In this document: in pieces, positions 51,771-61,041 of the stretch | How the letters are laid out: every line of letters begins with the position of its first letter | How positions within the stretch are numbered: position 1 is the stretch's first letter | Assembly (NCBI GenBank): GCA_964441775.1 | Contig: CAYTVL010000033.1 | Coordinates: 1 to 64,000, forward strand | Reading direction: 5' to 3' | DNA length: 64,000 nucleotides | Source of the DNA: SYOC01 sp964441775 | GTDB taxonomy: Bacteria; Desulfobacterota; Binatia; Bin18 | Position numbers and translations under genes: made by a program | The notes under the pieces: model-generated | The model's input: only the letters and a program-made list of their open reading frames with translations | Database searches by the model: none | What the model was told of the DNA's origin: nothing

Positions 51771-52325
51771 TTATTCGACTCCGAGTCTCTTCTTCCCTTC
51801 CGGCGACATCATGTCCGGATGCCAGGGCGGGTCCCAGACGACTTGCACATCGGCCTCGGCGACGCCGGGCATCACTTCGATGCGACTCTGTGCGTCCCGA
51901 GCGATCGAGGGTCCCATGCCGCAACCTTGCGCGGTTAATGTCATTTGGACAAACACACGACTGTCGCCGTCGGGCAATGGTTCAAGTTGGAGATTGTAGA
52001 CTAAGCCGAGGTCAACGATGTTAATAGGAATCTCCGGGTCGTACACATTCCTGAGTTGGTCCCACACCATCTCTTCGGTGACTGGTCCGTCCGTGCTTGA
52101 GGGGCCAGACGCTGCCACCAGGTCAGATTGCGACTTGCCGAGAGCGTCCGCATCTTGATTGGAGACACGGTAGAGGTTGCCTTGCGTCGTGAGTCTGACG
52201 GTGTAGGTGTCGCCCAGCGCTTGGGTAATAACGACGAGGGAGCCTTTCGGCAGGGTGACTCTCGTGCCGAACGGGACTTGTTCAGCTTGACAATCGCGAG
52301 TGAGTTCGATTTCTTCGTAGGGCAT
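51771..52325 (-). CDS. sufT: Putative Fe-S cluster assembly protein SufT
   Basis: A 184-residue protein. The C-terminal DUF59/MIP18 domain (about 90-180) has the signature VYDPEIPINIVDLGLVYN and LTAQGCGMGP with the conserved Cys. The N-terminal 70 residues (ELTRDCQAEQVPFGTRVTLPKG) are the extension that marks SufT. It helps Fe-S cluster maturation. It is not beside other suf genes here. The ATG at 52325 is preceded by GAGGAAG. Confidence 0.9.
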   Translation of the reverse strand: MPYEEIELTRDCQAEQVPFGTRVTLPKGSLVVITQALGDTYTVRLTTQGNLYRVSNQDADALGKSQSDLVAASGPSSTDGPVTEEMVWDQLRNVYDPEIPINIVDLGLVYNLQLEPLPDGDSRVFVQMTLTAQGCGMGPSIARDAQSRIEVMPGVAEADVQVVWDPPWHPDMMSPEGKKRLGVE

Positions 52326-52387
52326 AGATTCTTCCTCGACAATGAAACACGGGGACAATACTGCATCACCAAAGTTGCGAACACACT

Positions 52388-52780
52388 TTAGTGTAGCGCG
52401 TGCGGCTCGCTCAGGGTAAACGCCGCGATTTGCGCGTCGAAGCGTCCTCCAGTCATCGTCGTCATTTGATACGTACCGTGCATCGTGCCAAACGGTGTGG
52501 TCAGTGGGCAGCCCGAGGTGTACTCAAACGACTGTCCAGGCGCGAGCACGGGCTGTTCTCCCACGACGCCTGGTCCCTGCACCTCCTCCACTTTGCCGTT
52601 GGCGTCTGTAATGGTCCAGTGACGGCTGATGAGCTGCACCGTTTCCCGACCTTCATTGGCAATCTGTATCGTGTACAAAAAAAACCACTGTTGTTGATTC
52701 GGGCGCGAACGAGAGGGATCATATTGCGACCTGACTCGCACCCGTACGCCTTGAGTAACTGCTTCAGAGGTAAACACCAT
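52388..52780 (-). CDS. apaG: ApaG family protein
   Basis: A 130-residue single-domain protein with fibronectin-like beta fold. The family signature is clear: RVRVRSQYDPSRS, YTIQIANEG, SRHWTITDANG, VVGEQPVLAPGQSFEYTSG and GTMHGTYQM. ApaG proteins are linked to Co2+/Mg2+ resistance and to nucleotide turnover, with no settled activity. It lies 63 bases upstream of sufT on the same strand. Confidence 0.95.
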   Translation of the reverse strand: MVFTSEAVTQGVRVRVRSQYDPSRSRPNQQQWFFLYTIQIANEGRETVQLISRHWTITDANGKVEEVQGPGVVGEQPVLAPGQSFEYTSGCPLTTPFGTMHGTYQMTTMTGGRFDAQIAAFTLSEPHALH

Positions 52781-52951
52781 AGCCTCGCCCGAGTGAAAAC
52801 GCTACCAAAAGTGTACTGACCCCCCTGTCTTCCGTCAACGGCAGCTCGCTCCGCTTGACAGCACCAGGAAGATGCAGGCACAGGGAGAGCATTCTCTCGA
52901 TGCGACATGTCTGAGGTTTGCAGTAGATTGCCGGAAAGCGGGAAGCGAAAA

Positions 52952-54028
52952 ATGAAAACGTATGATATTGCCGTCCTCAAAGGGGATGGGATTGGTCCAG
53001 AAATTATTGACGCTGCGTTGCGAGTGCTCGCAGCAGTCGAGAAACGCAGCGGACAATTCCACCTCAATTTCCAGTTCCACGAGGCTGGAGCCAGCTATTA
53101 TCGCCGGACTGGAACCAATCTTTCTCAAGAAACCTTTGCCGCTTGCCAGCAAGCCGACGCGATCTTTAAAGGACCAATGGGGCTGCCCGAGGTGCGAAAC
53201 CCCGATGGCACCGAAGCCGGCATTCTCGGTGGGGTGTTGCGCAAAGGGCTCGATCTGTACGCGAATATCCGACCGATTCGCCTGTTTCCAGAAGTAAATT
53301 CCGCTTTGGCTGGGAAACGTGCAGGCGACATCGACTACGTCATCGTCCGCGAGAACACCGAAGGCGCGTATTTTTCCCGTGGTCAAGGCGAAGTGACGCC
53401 GGAAGGCGTGCGCGACATTATTTCTATCACGCGTGCTGGCACAGAGCGGATTGTCCGTTATGCGTTCGAGCTGGCGCGTAAACACTCTGGGGCGCCGCAG
53501 GACCAGGTCAAACGAGTCACCTGTATAGACAAAAGCAATGTGCTGCGCGGGTTCGTGCTGTTTCGGCAAATTTTTCTTGAGATTGGTGAACAGTATCCCG
53601 ACATTGAAAAAGATTGCCTCTACGCTGACGCCGCGGCGCAAGCGTTAGTGTTGTGGCCCGAACGTTTTACTGCGATCGTCTGCGAAAATTTTCTCGGCGA
53701 TATTTTCAGCGACTTAGGCGCCGCAACCGCTGGCGGGTTGGGCTTCTGCGGCGCGGCGAATATTGGGGCTGCGCATGCGATGTTTGAGACCACGCACGGA
53801 TCGGCCCCAACGCTGGCTGGAAAGAATAAGGCCAATCCTCTCAGCGCCATCCTGGCGGCGGCGATGATGTTGGAACATTTAGGCGAGACGGCGGCAAAAG
53901 AGCGGATTGTGGAAGCCGTCGAAACCGTCTGTAGCGAGAAGAAAGTGTGGATTGATAGCAATGGCTGTCCGGTGGAAGGGACTAGCGCTGTCGCAGAGGC
54001 AGTCTGTAATGCTATTGAGGAAGCCTAG
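52952..54028 (+). CDS. Isocitrate/isopropylmalate dehydrogenase family protein
   Basis: A 358-residue beta-decarboxylating dehydrogenase. KGDGIGPEI near the start, DYVIVRENTEGAYFSRG (substrate loop), CIDKSNVL (catalytic Lys) and ENFLGDIFSDLGA (metal aspartates) are all seen, and HGSAPTLAGKNKANPLS is the NAD loop. The substrate loop ENTEG fits isocitrate-, homoisocitrate- or tartrate-type enzymes better than LeuB, whose loop is usually ELTGG; the substrate is left open. Start ATG 52952 aligns with the family; an upstream in-frame start at 52907 is less likely. Confidence 0.88.
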   Translation: MKTYDIAVLKGDGIGPEIIDAALRVLAAVEKRSGQFHLNFQFHEAGASYYRRTGTNLSQETFAACQQADAIFKGPMGLPEVRNPDGTEAGILGGVLRKGLDLYANIRPIRLFPEVNSALAGKRAGDIDYVIVRENTEGAYFSRGQGEVTPEGVRDIISITRAGTERIVRYAFELARKHSGAPQDQVKRVTCIDKSNVLRGFVLFRQIFLEIGEQYPDIEKDCLYADAAAQALVLWPERFTAIVCENFLGDIFSDLGAATAGGLGFCGAANIGAAHAMFETTHGSAPTLAGKNKANPLSAILAAAMMLEHLGETAAKERIVEAVETVCSEKKVWIDSNGCPVEGTSAVAEAVCNAIEEA

Positions 54029-54031
54029 GAT

Positions 54032-54130
54032 TGAGTTTTTGGGTGATTGAGCGATTGAATCATTGAAGCATTACGGCCTTGCCGTATTGTTGTTATCAAT
54101 GACCCGATGACCCAATGATGCAATGATTAA
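54032..54130. repeat. Imperfect inverted repeat between genes
   Basis: GATTGAGCGATTGAATCATTGAAGC and the later CAATGACCCGATGACCCAATGATGC pair imperfectly as long arms. No gene fits in the 121 bases between the dehydrogenase and the LLM gene. This type of 'CAATGA/TCATTG' element is common in environmental genomes. Confidence 0.4.
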
Positions 54131-54149
54131 AAAATAGGAGGGGAGCATC

Positions 54150-55193
54150 ATGAAATTCGGTCTGCATTACCAAATGCCATGCCGGCCCGAACAATCAGCC
54201 GTGCAGCGTTATCGCGACACGATTGAGCAGGCAGTTCATGCTGAGGCGCTGGGCTTCGAGTCCGTGTGGCCCGTCGAGCAGCACTTTAATCCGGAACTCT
54301 CGATTTCTCCGGCGCCGCTACTGATGCTGTCGGCCATTGCCGAGCGCACGGAACGCTTGCGGCTGGGGATCGCCATTATCTTGCTGTCTTTGTCTCACCC
54401 CGTGCGGGTGGCCGAAGAGCTCGCCACGCTCGATGTCATCAGCAACGGGCGGGTGGAATTTGGCGTCGGTCGCGGTTCGATCCCCACACACTTCAGCGGC
54501 TTCGGTCTGAAACAATCGGAGAGTCGCGAGCGCATGGTGGAAGGTTTGGAACTCATTCTAAAAGCATGGGAAGTCGAGCGATTTTCTTTTCACGGGAACA
54601 TTTATCATGTCGACAATCTCTCTATCGTGCCCCGGCCCGTGCAGCATCCACACCCGCCCGTACGGATTGCAGCGAACAGCCCCGACACCTTTGAGTGGGC
54701 AGGGCAACAAGGCTATCCCATCTTTGTCGCCTCGCAGGTGAACCCGTTTCGCAAAATCAAAGAGTTGTTGCCGATCTATCGCCAAGCGCGACAAAAGGCC
54801 GGGTTGGCGGAGGCAAGTGCGAATGATGTGACCCTACTCGGTCCTCTGTATGTCGCCGAAGATCCCGATCAGTTACGACGAGAGCTGGAGCCGAGCATCA
54901 AACGTTTCCTAGGATCAGTGGCGAGTATTTATGCCTCGGTGGGACCACTGCCCGAAGGGCGCATTAAAGAAGTGCTGGAGCGAATGCGGCAAATGACCTA
55001 CGAAAAGGTCTGTGAAGTCATGGCCATCTTCGAGACTCCTGAGCGTTGTGTTGAACGTCTAAAACAATATCAACAAGATTTTAATATGGGGCGGATGATT
55101 TGCTGGTTTAACCCCGGCGGCATGGTGGCGCACGAACACGTGATGCGCAGCATGGAGCTGTTCGCCAAAAAAGTCATGCCGCATTTCGAGTAA
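54150..55193 (+). CDS. LLM class flavin-dependent oxidoreductase
   Basis: A 347-residue luciferase-like monooxygenase. KFGLHYQMPC, SVWPVEQHFNPELSISP and SNGRVEFGVGRGSIPTHFSGF are family features (TIM barrel). The same length and layout as the protein at 3928-4971, but only moderate similarity. GGAGGGG precedes the ATG. It might oxidise an organic compound using FMNH2 or reduced F420; the substrate is unknown. No flavin reductase gene is adjacent. Confidence 0.92.
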   Translation: MKFGLHYQMPCRPEQSAVQRYRDTIEQAVHAEALGFESVWPVEQHFNPELSISPAPLLMLSAIAERTERLRLGIAIILLSLSHPVRVAEELATLDVISNGRVEFGVGRGSIPTHFSGFGLKQSESRERMVEGLELILKAWEVERFSFHGNIYHVDNLSIVPRPVQHPHPPVRIAANSPDTFEWAGQQGYPIFVASQVNPFRKIKELLPIYRQARQKAGLAEASANDVTLLGPLYVAEDPDQLRRELEPSIKRFLGSVASIYASVGPLPEGRIKEVLERMRQMTYEKVCEVMAIFETPERCVERLKQYQQDFNMGRMICWFNPGGMVAHEHVMRSMELFAKKVMPHFE

Positions 55194-55295
55194 CGAGTGC
55201 TGAGTCCTGAGTGCTGAGTGCTGTGGAGCTATAGGACCCCTTGGACGCGCCAAAAATTTTGGACATGGAACCTGGAACGTGGAACCTGAAACGTT

Positions 55296-56024
55296 ATGAC
55301 AGATTACAAACGCGACTTTCTCGACTTGCTTATCAAAAAAAACGCCTTTAAAATCGCCAAAGATACGGACTCGTTCTTCAAGCTCAAGAGTGGGCGCTGG
55401 AGTCCGACCTTTGCCTCGATCGGCGCGCTGACCGACGGTGAGAGCTTGGCGATGTTAAAGAGAAGCTACAGTCGCGCTGCAATTGACGGTGTAAAGAGCG
55501 GCGTGCTCAAGGATTTCCAGTACGTCTTCGGCCCGGCCTACAAAGGCATCAACCTGTGCGCGCTCACCTGTGAAGGGCTCTATGAACTCTTTGGTAAGAA
55601 CGCCAGCTATCTCTACGACCGAAAAGAAGAGAAAGCCTACGGCGAAGCCACGCAAGGCACTGACGCAAGTAAAGTCATCGTCGGCGTGGAGAAGTTCACA
55701 CCGGGCGGTGTGATGATATTGGTGGACGACGTGATCACCACTGGCCAAGCCAAGTACGAAGCGCTGGAGAAAATCAAACTACTAAACGATTACGTTCTCG
55801 CTGGCATGGTGATCGCTGTCGATCGCCAAGAACTGCTGGGCGACACGCAAACTCCCGGCGTGCAGAGCGCGGTACAAGCGCTGGAAAAAGAACTCGGCAT
55901 CAAGACGGTGGCGATTCTCACCATGCAAGATGTTTTCTCTTTGGTAAAGAACTCGCTCGACAAACCCGTGCGTCAGGCCTGGGTGGAGTATTACGAAAAA
56001 TACGGGGCAGTAAGGATGGAGTAG
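55296..56024 (+). CDS. pyrE: Orotate phosphoribosyltransferase
   Basis: A 242-residue type I PRTase. The PRPP loop is ILVDDVITTGQ (residues 141-151) and the flexible catalytic loop is around LYDRKEEKAYGEATQG (106-121). FFKLKSGRWSPTF near residue 30 is the orotate-binding start seen in PyrE. It makes OMP from orotate and PRPP in pyrimidine synthesis. It is about 30 residues longer than the E. coli enzyme, as in the yeast-type group. The 102-base gap upstream has short direct repeats (GTGCTGAGT, GGAACCTGGAACGTGGAAC) only. Confidence 0.9.
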   Translation: MTDYKRDFLDLLIKKNAFKIAKDTDSFFKLKSGRWSPTFASIGALTDGESLAMLKRSYSRAAIDGVKSGVLKDFQYVFGPAYKGINLCALTCEGLYELFGKNASYLYDRKEEKAYGEATQGTDASKVIVGVEKFTPGGVMILVDDVITTGQAKYEALEKIKLLNDYVLAGMVIAVDRQELLGDTQTPGVQSAVQALEKELGIKTVAILTMQDVFSLVKNSLDKPVRQAWVEYYEKYGAVRME

Positions 56025-56145
56025 GATGCACGAAGGCGCAATATATCGGCGATATCGAGCCCTATCGGGCAACGTGTCCGGAGCTGCCGATTGAGGGGGA
56101 GGCGCTAAAGAATTGAGTCATTAGCCCCAAGACCTGATGCTGTTG

Positions 56146-56799
56146 TCAGAGTCCCAACTGTTGCTGTAGCCGGTCCCACCAAGCGCGCAAGCCCGGTGTC
56201 TTGTCGAACAGAGCTTCTTGGCTCACGACCGTCGCCCATTTCAATGAGCCGAATGCACAGCAATCGGCGTAGGTCAGGAGTCCAAAGAAGTACGCTTGCT
56301 CGGCCAGAGTTGCCTCCAAGTCTGCCAGCGCGGCGTGCATTTGGGCGCGAAACTCTTCTTTCCTGGCGGCGACTTCGTCAAAGGTCATGCCCAAGCGCTG
56401 TTCACGCGTCGTGCGGAAATAGTCTCGATCACCAGGATCAACGCTCGCATACAGATCATTGAGAATGACGCGGGCCACAGATGGATTTAACGTAGAGTCG
56501 ATATACCGGTTGAAGAAACGACACGCTTCCTTGAGCCCGAGGCCGGGAAAAATCCGTGGCTCGGGTTGCTTGTCTTCCAGGTAGCCAGCAATCGTCCACG
56601 AGTCGTGAATCGCGGCTCCATTGTCTCGAATGACAGGCACTGCGCCTTGCCCAGAGAATGCGATTTTCTCTTTGTCCATATAACGAACCGGAATGTTCGT
56701 GTAAGGGATCTTCTTGTACGCCAACACGGCTTTCGTACGCCAGCAGAATGGGCTGAAGCGAAGATCATTGCTGCCGACAAGATCGAAGAGTTCGAGCAT
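56146..56799 (-). CDS. Glutathione S-transferase-like protein (beta-etherase-type)
   Basis: A 217-residue GST with the N-terminal SPFCWRTKAVLAYK, a thioredoxin-like domain with cis-Pro in GAVPVI and IHDSWTIAGYLE for glutathione binding. The C-terminal domain ends LRAWWDRLQQQLGL. A close paralogue is at 58573-59226, and the two flank the amidase/GatC-like pair, all on the minus strand. This group is near the fungal Ure2-/etherase-like GSTs; function unknown. Confidence 0.88.
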   Translation of the reverse strand: MLELFDLVGSNDLRFSPFCWRTKAVLAYKKIPYTNIPVRYMDKEKIAFSGQGAVPVIRDNGAAIHDSWTIAGYLEDKQPEPRIFPGLGLKEACRFFNRYIDSTLNPSVARVILNDLYASVDPGDRDYFRTTREQRLGMTFDEVAARKEEFRAQMHAALADLEATLAEQAYFFGLLTYADCCAFGSLKWATVVSQEALFDKTPGLRAWWDRLQQQLGL

Positions 56800-56884
56800 G
56801 ATCGTGTCCTTTTCCCGGTGTGACTGTAGGCTCTATGATTGGCACGGACAGCGAGCGACGCAAATGGTTGCGTCGCTTTGTCGT

Positions 56885-58288
56885 TCATAGCGCCGGATGC
56901 CGTTGATGCCATAGGGTGGACTGCTCGTAAGCATAGCCCACTTGGAACACGGTGGCTTCGTCAAACGGTTTACCAGCCAATTGAAAGCCCATCGGCAGTC
57001 CGGAAGCGCTGAACCCGCTCGGCACGGAGAGCGCCGGGAAGCCGGTGAGGTTGTGTAACGGCGTATAAATAGTGAAGTCTTCCGACGTGAGAAAACTGCC
57101 CTTCGGCGTTTCGGTACGAATTTTACCTGGTAAAAATCCTGTGGCCGGCAACATGAAGAGATCTACTTCATCCAACTGACGCAGCAGGCGACGCCGAATC
57201 ACGTCGCGGGCGCGTTGCGCCTGCAGATAGCCGGTGGCGCTGACCAGCGCGCCTGCGGCGAGCGAGAAGCGCATGTCCGGGTGATAATCGCCCGGTCGCG
57301 TCTTCATATCTTCCAGGTGATAGGCCGACGCGTCGGCGCAGAGAATCGGCCAGATCAACGCCCACATCTCGCTAAATGAAGGCGAGTCAACATCGACAAC
57401 TTCAGCGCCCAATTTCGTCATCTGTGCAACGGCGGCGTTGAACGAGTCAAGAATCTCCTTGCCGCAGTTGTCCGCAAACAGTTTGCGCGGAATGCCGATG
57501 TGCATGCCTTTGATGTCGCGTCCCAGTTTGGCGGTGTAGTCGGGAACAGGCTCCTGGGCTGACGCGGGATCAAGAGGATCATACCCAGCGCAGGCTTGTA
57601 GCATTAAAGTGCAATCACGCACGGTACGCGTCATCGGTCCGGTGTGGTCCAGGTTCCAAGATAGCGGAAACACGCCTGCACGGCTCACGCGCCCGTATGT
57701 AGCTTTCATGCCCACGATGCCACAGCAGAACGCGGGCCAGCGGATCGACCCGCCAGTGTCGCTGCCCATTGCACCGTAACAAAGCCCCGCTGCTACTGAT
57801 GCCCCGGAGCCGCTGCTGGAGCCGCCTGGATCAAAGTCGAGGTTCCACGGATTGCGCGCCGGCGGAAAATGCGAGGCTAAAGTTGGAAGCCCCAGGGCAA
57901 ACTCGTAGGTCGCCAATTTGCCGAGCACGATGCTCCCCGCCTGTTTCAATTTTTTCACAGACGTGCAGTCTTGTTGGGCAACATAATCCTTGCGCACCTT
58001 CGAGCCGCCAGTGGTTGGTCCGCTTTCGTAGATGTCTTTGATGGCGATGGGGATGCCGTGCATGGGACCGCGATAACTGCCGCTGGCGATTTCCGCTTCG
58101 GCGGCTTTCGCCGCCGCCAGCGCCGAGTCTGCAAAGATGTTGTAATAAGAGTGCAGCTTGCCATCGAGTGCGGCAATGCGGTTGAGCATGGCTTGAGTCA
58201 CCTCGACCGGAGACAATTCTTTTTTGGCGATGGCGGTCGCTGCGTCGGCTAACGAGAGATAAGCAAGTTGTTCACTTTTGCTAGGCAT
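56885..58288 (-). CDS. Amidase (amidase signature family)
   Basis: A 467-residue enzyme with the amidase signature. The Ser-cisSer-Lys triad is Lys84 in IAIKDIYE, cis-Ser157 in DPGGSSSGSG and nucleophile Ser181 in SDTGGSIRWPA; the 24-residue distance between the two serines is that of the family. It cleaves an amide of unknown type; a GatA role is unlikely because gatB is missing. The start at ATG 58288, preceded by GGAGG, lies two bases after the stop of the small GatC-like gene, so both are in one operon. Confidence 0.92.
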   Translation of the reverse strand: MPSKSEQLAYLSLADAATAIAKKELSPVEVTQAMLNRIAALDGKLHSYYNIFADSALAAAKAAEAEIASGSYRGPMHGIPIAIKDIYESGPTTGGSKVRKDYVAQQDCTSVKKLKQAGSIVLGKLATYEFALGLPTLASHFPPARNPWNLDFDPGGSSSGSGASVAAGLCYGAMGSDTGGSIRWPAFCCGIVGMKATYGRVSRAGVFPLSWNLDHTGPMTRTVRDCTLMLQACAGYDPLDPASAQEPVPDYTAKLGRDIKGMHIGIPRKLFADNCGKEILDSFNAAVAQMTKLGAEVVDVDSPSFSEMWALIWPILCADASAYHLEDMKTRPGDYHPDMRFSLAAGALVSATGYLQAQRARDVIRRRLLRQLDEVDLFMLPATGFLPGKIRTETPKGSFLTSEDFTIYTPLHNLTGFPALSVPSGFSASGLPMGFQLAGKPFDEATVFQVGYAYEQSTLWHQRHPAL

Positions 58289-58290
58289 GG

Positions 58291-58473
58291 CTAGTCCTCC
58301 ACCTTCGCCCGAAAAATCAGGGCGGGTTCGACTTCTGCTTGCAGGATGTTCTGCGCAACGGTCTCCCACTTGAGCAGATTGGCATACGCGGACGCCAACT
58401 GAGTAACTTCTTCATCGGATAAAGAAATACCCACGGCGGCGAGTCGAGCAGTGACGATGGTTTTGTGGTCCAC
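58291..58473 (-). CDS. Small GatC/AtzG-like subunit
   Basis: A 60-residue protein starting at GTG 58473, fixed by AAAGGAGGAAAGCC just upstream. It has the helical pattern of GatC/AtzG-type amidase partners: LAAVGISLSDEEVTQLASAYANLLKW, then QAEVEPALIFRAKVED, where EPALIFRA resembles the EPxxxFxP end that wraps around the amidase. It would stabilise the amidase encoded two bases downstream. Confidence 0.82.
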   Translation of the reverse strand: MDHKTIVTARLAAVGISLSDEEVTQLASAYANLLKWETVAQNILQAEVEPALIFRAKVED

Positions 58474-58493
58474 GGCTTTCCTCCTTTGTGTCA

Positions 58494-58563
58494 TTCCCCT
58501 CTCCCGCAGCCGCTCCGCGTCTGCTGCCCTCTCCCCTGAGGGGATAGGGATAGGGTGAGGGGT
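58494..58563. repeat. Palindromic repeat related to the one in the TPP enzyme gene
   Basis: CCCCTCTCCCGCAGCCGC and CCCTCTCCCCTGAGGGG with the following GGGTGAGGGGT are arms of the same pyrimidine/purine-rich element that is inserted in frame at 23590-23666. Here it lies between the GST gene and the GatC-like gene. Confidence 0.65.
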
Positions 58564-58572
58564 GTGTCAGTT

Positions 58573-59226
58573 TTACAGTCCCAACTGCTTTTGCATCCGC
58601 TCCCACCAAGCGCGTAGTTGCGGCGTGTTATTAAAAAGCGGCTCTTTGCTGACGGTGGCAGCCCATTTGAAAGTGCCGAACAAGCAGAAATCGGCATAGG
58701 TCAGCACGCCGAAGAAATAGTCCTGCCCCGCTAACGTGGCTTCGAGCTGGGAGAGCACGCCGTACATCCTAGGACGGTTCTCATCGCGCTTAGCCGCGAT
58801 CTGCTCCATCGTCATGCCGAAGCGCTTCTCGCGATCGGCGCGGAAGTAGTCGCGATCTTTCGGCAACACGTTAGCGAAGATATCGTTGACAAGGACAAGG
58901 ATCATGGCTCCGTGCACGGTGTTGTCGACGTAAAGGTTGAAGAAGCGACACGATTCCCTGATACCCAAGCTCGGAAAAATCTTCGGATCAGGATATTTCT
59001 CCTCGCAATACTTGGCGATGTTCCACGAGTCCGACACCACAGCGCCGTCATCTTTAATGACTGGGACTCGGTCCTGACCGGAGAAAGTCAGCTTGTCCTT
59101 TTCGGTGAAACTGACTGGAGCGGTTGAAAACGGGACCTTCTTATAGGTCAGCACCGCTTTGGTGCGCCAGCAGAACGGGCTCGGACGTAGATCGTTAGCC
59201 ACGCAAAGATCATAGAGTTCGATCAT
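58573..59226 (-). CDS. Glutathione S-transferase-like protein (paralogue)
   Basis: A 217-residue protein, the same length as and clearly paralogous to the one at 56146-56799 (SPFCWRTKAVLTYKK, SGQDRVPVI, DSWNIAKYCEEKYPDPKIFP, YFFGVLTYADFCLFGTFKWA). It is the first gene of the run GST, GatC-like, amidase, GST on the minus strand. GGAGGGTATC upstream of the ATG at 59226 is a good ribosome site. The pairing of two such GSTs with an amidase suggests they act on the same compound (inference). Confidence 0.88.
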   Translation of the reverse strand: MIELYDLCVANDLRPSPFCWRTKAVLTYKKVPFSTAPVSFTEKDKLTFSGQDRVPVIKDDGAVVSDSWNIAKYCEEKYPDPKIFPSLGIRESCRFFNLYVDNTVHGAMILVLVNDIFANVLPKDRDYFRADREKRFGMTMEQIAAKRDENRPRMYGVLSQLEATLAGQDYFFGVLTYADFCLFGTFKWAATVSKEPLFNNTPQLRAWWERMQKQLGL

Positions 59227-59388
59227 GAGATACCCTCCTTCGTTTCTTGTTTCAGAGACTTCTGTTTCTGACTACTGGCGCTTTGCGGGCAGCTGCGCCT
59301 CTTGTGCTCTCTGAGAACGGTCAGTATCGTATGCTCCTGCGCCGGAAGAATCCAGAAGTCAAAATTTCTCGTGCAGGAGGGAGAGGCG

Positions 59389-60618
59389 ATGTCATTCTAT
59401 CAACTCGATTCTGAAGCCGCGCCGCGTGAGGTCGGCATGAATGAAACAACACTCAAGCAATTGACAGAACGAGTTCGTGCCGAGGTCGAGTCGGGAAACC
59501 TGTTCTGGGGCGCGCAGCTCGCGCTCTATCGGCGCGGCAAGCGTGTACTCGATATTGGCGGCGGCTTGGCCCGCGCGAGCGATCAGAAACCAGTGACGCC
59601 GGAGACCATGTTCGTCCTCTACTCTTCCACCAAGGGGCTAGCGGCCTTGGCGATGCATATGCTGCATGACCGAGGGCTGTTTGAGTATGACGATCCTGTG
59701 TGTCGTTACTGGCCCGAGTTCGCCCGCAACGGCAAAGAGAAGGCGACTATTGCGCAGATGTTGGGGCATCGGATTGGCATCACTGTCGGACCTGAGTGGC
59801 TGACCTATAAATTGTGGGGCGATCGGCAGAAGTGCGCTCAGGCGATGGAGGAACTCACGCCGCGTTGGACGCCGGGGGAAGCCAACGGCTATCATCCGCT
59901 CAATTATGGGTTCATGATTAACGAGTTCATGCAACGTATAGATGGTCGTGACTGTGGCCGGTTTTTGCGTGAAGAAGTCTTTGCCCCGCTTGGAGTCAAC
60001 AGCGTCTTTCTGGGGTTGCCGGAGGCGGAAGAGCAGCGTGTGGCCTGTGTGTATGAGTCGCCAGAGGACGACGCTTCACTCGCGCAGATGGCGCAGCTTA
60101 TGGGGTTCACGCCTGACGCCGATTATCTCGCGTTCCAACGCTCGCTGAATTTTGAAGAAAAAGTAGACAACCAGATAGCGCCGTTCCCGGAGTGGAAGAA
60201 TATCTTCAATCGTCCCGAAGTGCATCGCGTCGTGCTGCCCGGCGGTGGCGGCATCGCTTGCGCCAGAGATATGGCGAAGATTTATGCGATGATCTCCTTG
60301 GGCGCGACGTGGGAAGGGAACCGCTATCTGACAACGGAGACCTTGGAACGTTCAATCATCCCGACCAACCAGAAAGGCGACATTGATCGTTCGCTGCGTA
60401 TTCCCATTATTTACGGTCTCGGGTGGATGCTGGGGCATATCGCACCAGGGGCAACACTACGGACCTTTGGTCACCCGGGCAAGGGCGGCCAAATCTGTCT
60501 GGCCGACCTTGATCGTGAGCTATCCATTTCGTTTTTGAACACCGGGCAGAAAGATTACGTGGGCTTTTTTAAGTTCTCGACCGATCTTGTGTCCTTGGCG
60601 TTGGAGGCGTGTCAGTAG
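59389..60618 (+). CDS. Serine hydrolase (class C beta-lactamase/EstB family)
   Basis: A 409-residue penicillin-binding-protein-like esterase without a signal peptide. The SxxK motif is Ser79/Ser80-Thr81-Lys82 in LYSSTKGLA (Ser79-x-x-Lys82), the Tyr motif is in YHPLNYGFM, and the third box is HPGKGGQ near the C-terminus. Cytoplasmic members are usually esterases or transacylases rather than beta-lactamases. ATG 59389 follows CAGGAGGGAGAGG. The gene stands alone, divergent from the GST gene. Confidence 0.9.
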   Translation: MSFYQLDSEAAPREVGMNETTLKQLTERVRAEVESGNLFWGAQLALYRRGKRVLDIGGGLARASDQKPVTPETMFVLYSSTKGLAALAMHMLHDRGLFEYDDPVCRYWPEFARNGKEKATIAQMLGHRIGITVGPEWLTYKLWGDRQKCAQAMEELTPRWTPGEANGYHPLNYGFMINEFMQRIDGRDCGRFLREEVFAPLGVNSVFLGLPEAEEQRVACVYESPEDDASLAQMAQLMGFTPDADYLAFQRSLNFEEKVDNQIAPFPEWKNIFNRPEVHRVVLPGGGGIACARDMAKIYAMISLGATWEGNRYLTTETLERSIIPTNQKGDIDRSLRIPIIYGLGWMLGHIAPGATLRTFGHPGKGGQICLADLDRELSISFLNTGQKDYVGFFKFSTDLVSLALEACQ

Positions 60619-60631
60619 ACTATGGTCTTCC

Positions 60632-60825
60632 TAAATCAAACCACATGACATTGGCACACAAGCTCCCATCACCGCTCATGCTGAGCGTAGCCTGAAAGGC
60701 GCAGTCGAAGCACGCGCTCGCCGAGATACGCTGCCCTTCGACTCCGCTGCGCTATGCTCAGGACGAGCGAGTGGATAGCCCATCTGAGCGTGGGACAGTG
60801 TACGAATCTTTTGTGGTTTGATTTA
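60632..60825. mobile_element. MITE-like element with 14-bp terminal inverted repeats
   Basis: TAAATCAAACCACA (60632-60645) and its exact complement TGTGGTTTGATTTA (60812-60825) bound a 194-base element. Inside is a REP-like hairpin with GCTCATGCTGAGCGTAG and CTATGCTCAGGACGAGC arms. It has no gene. A parent transposase with such ends is not in the window. Confidence 0.65.
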
Positions 60826-61041
60826 GTTGAGCGTAGATGACGAAGTCAGTTTATGCTTCAATAAGCTCAGTACGAACAGATGTGTTTCCATTGGCAAAAG
60901 CTTTTCCATTTGCCCTGATCTTGTTGAAGGGCGTACAAATGGAAGGTGTAGTTCCAGGTGCTGAGATGACCTCTCCATTGCAAAAAGGATTCCTCTATGA
61001 AGAGGGAGAGTGGGTGATATCCGCCTACATTTCTTCCTCAT

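Noticed and set aside
52835..53641. A 268-codon open frame on the minus strand.
   Set aside because: Antisense to the isocitrate/isopropylmalate dehydrogenase gene, with no recognisable domain.
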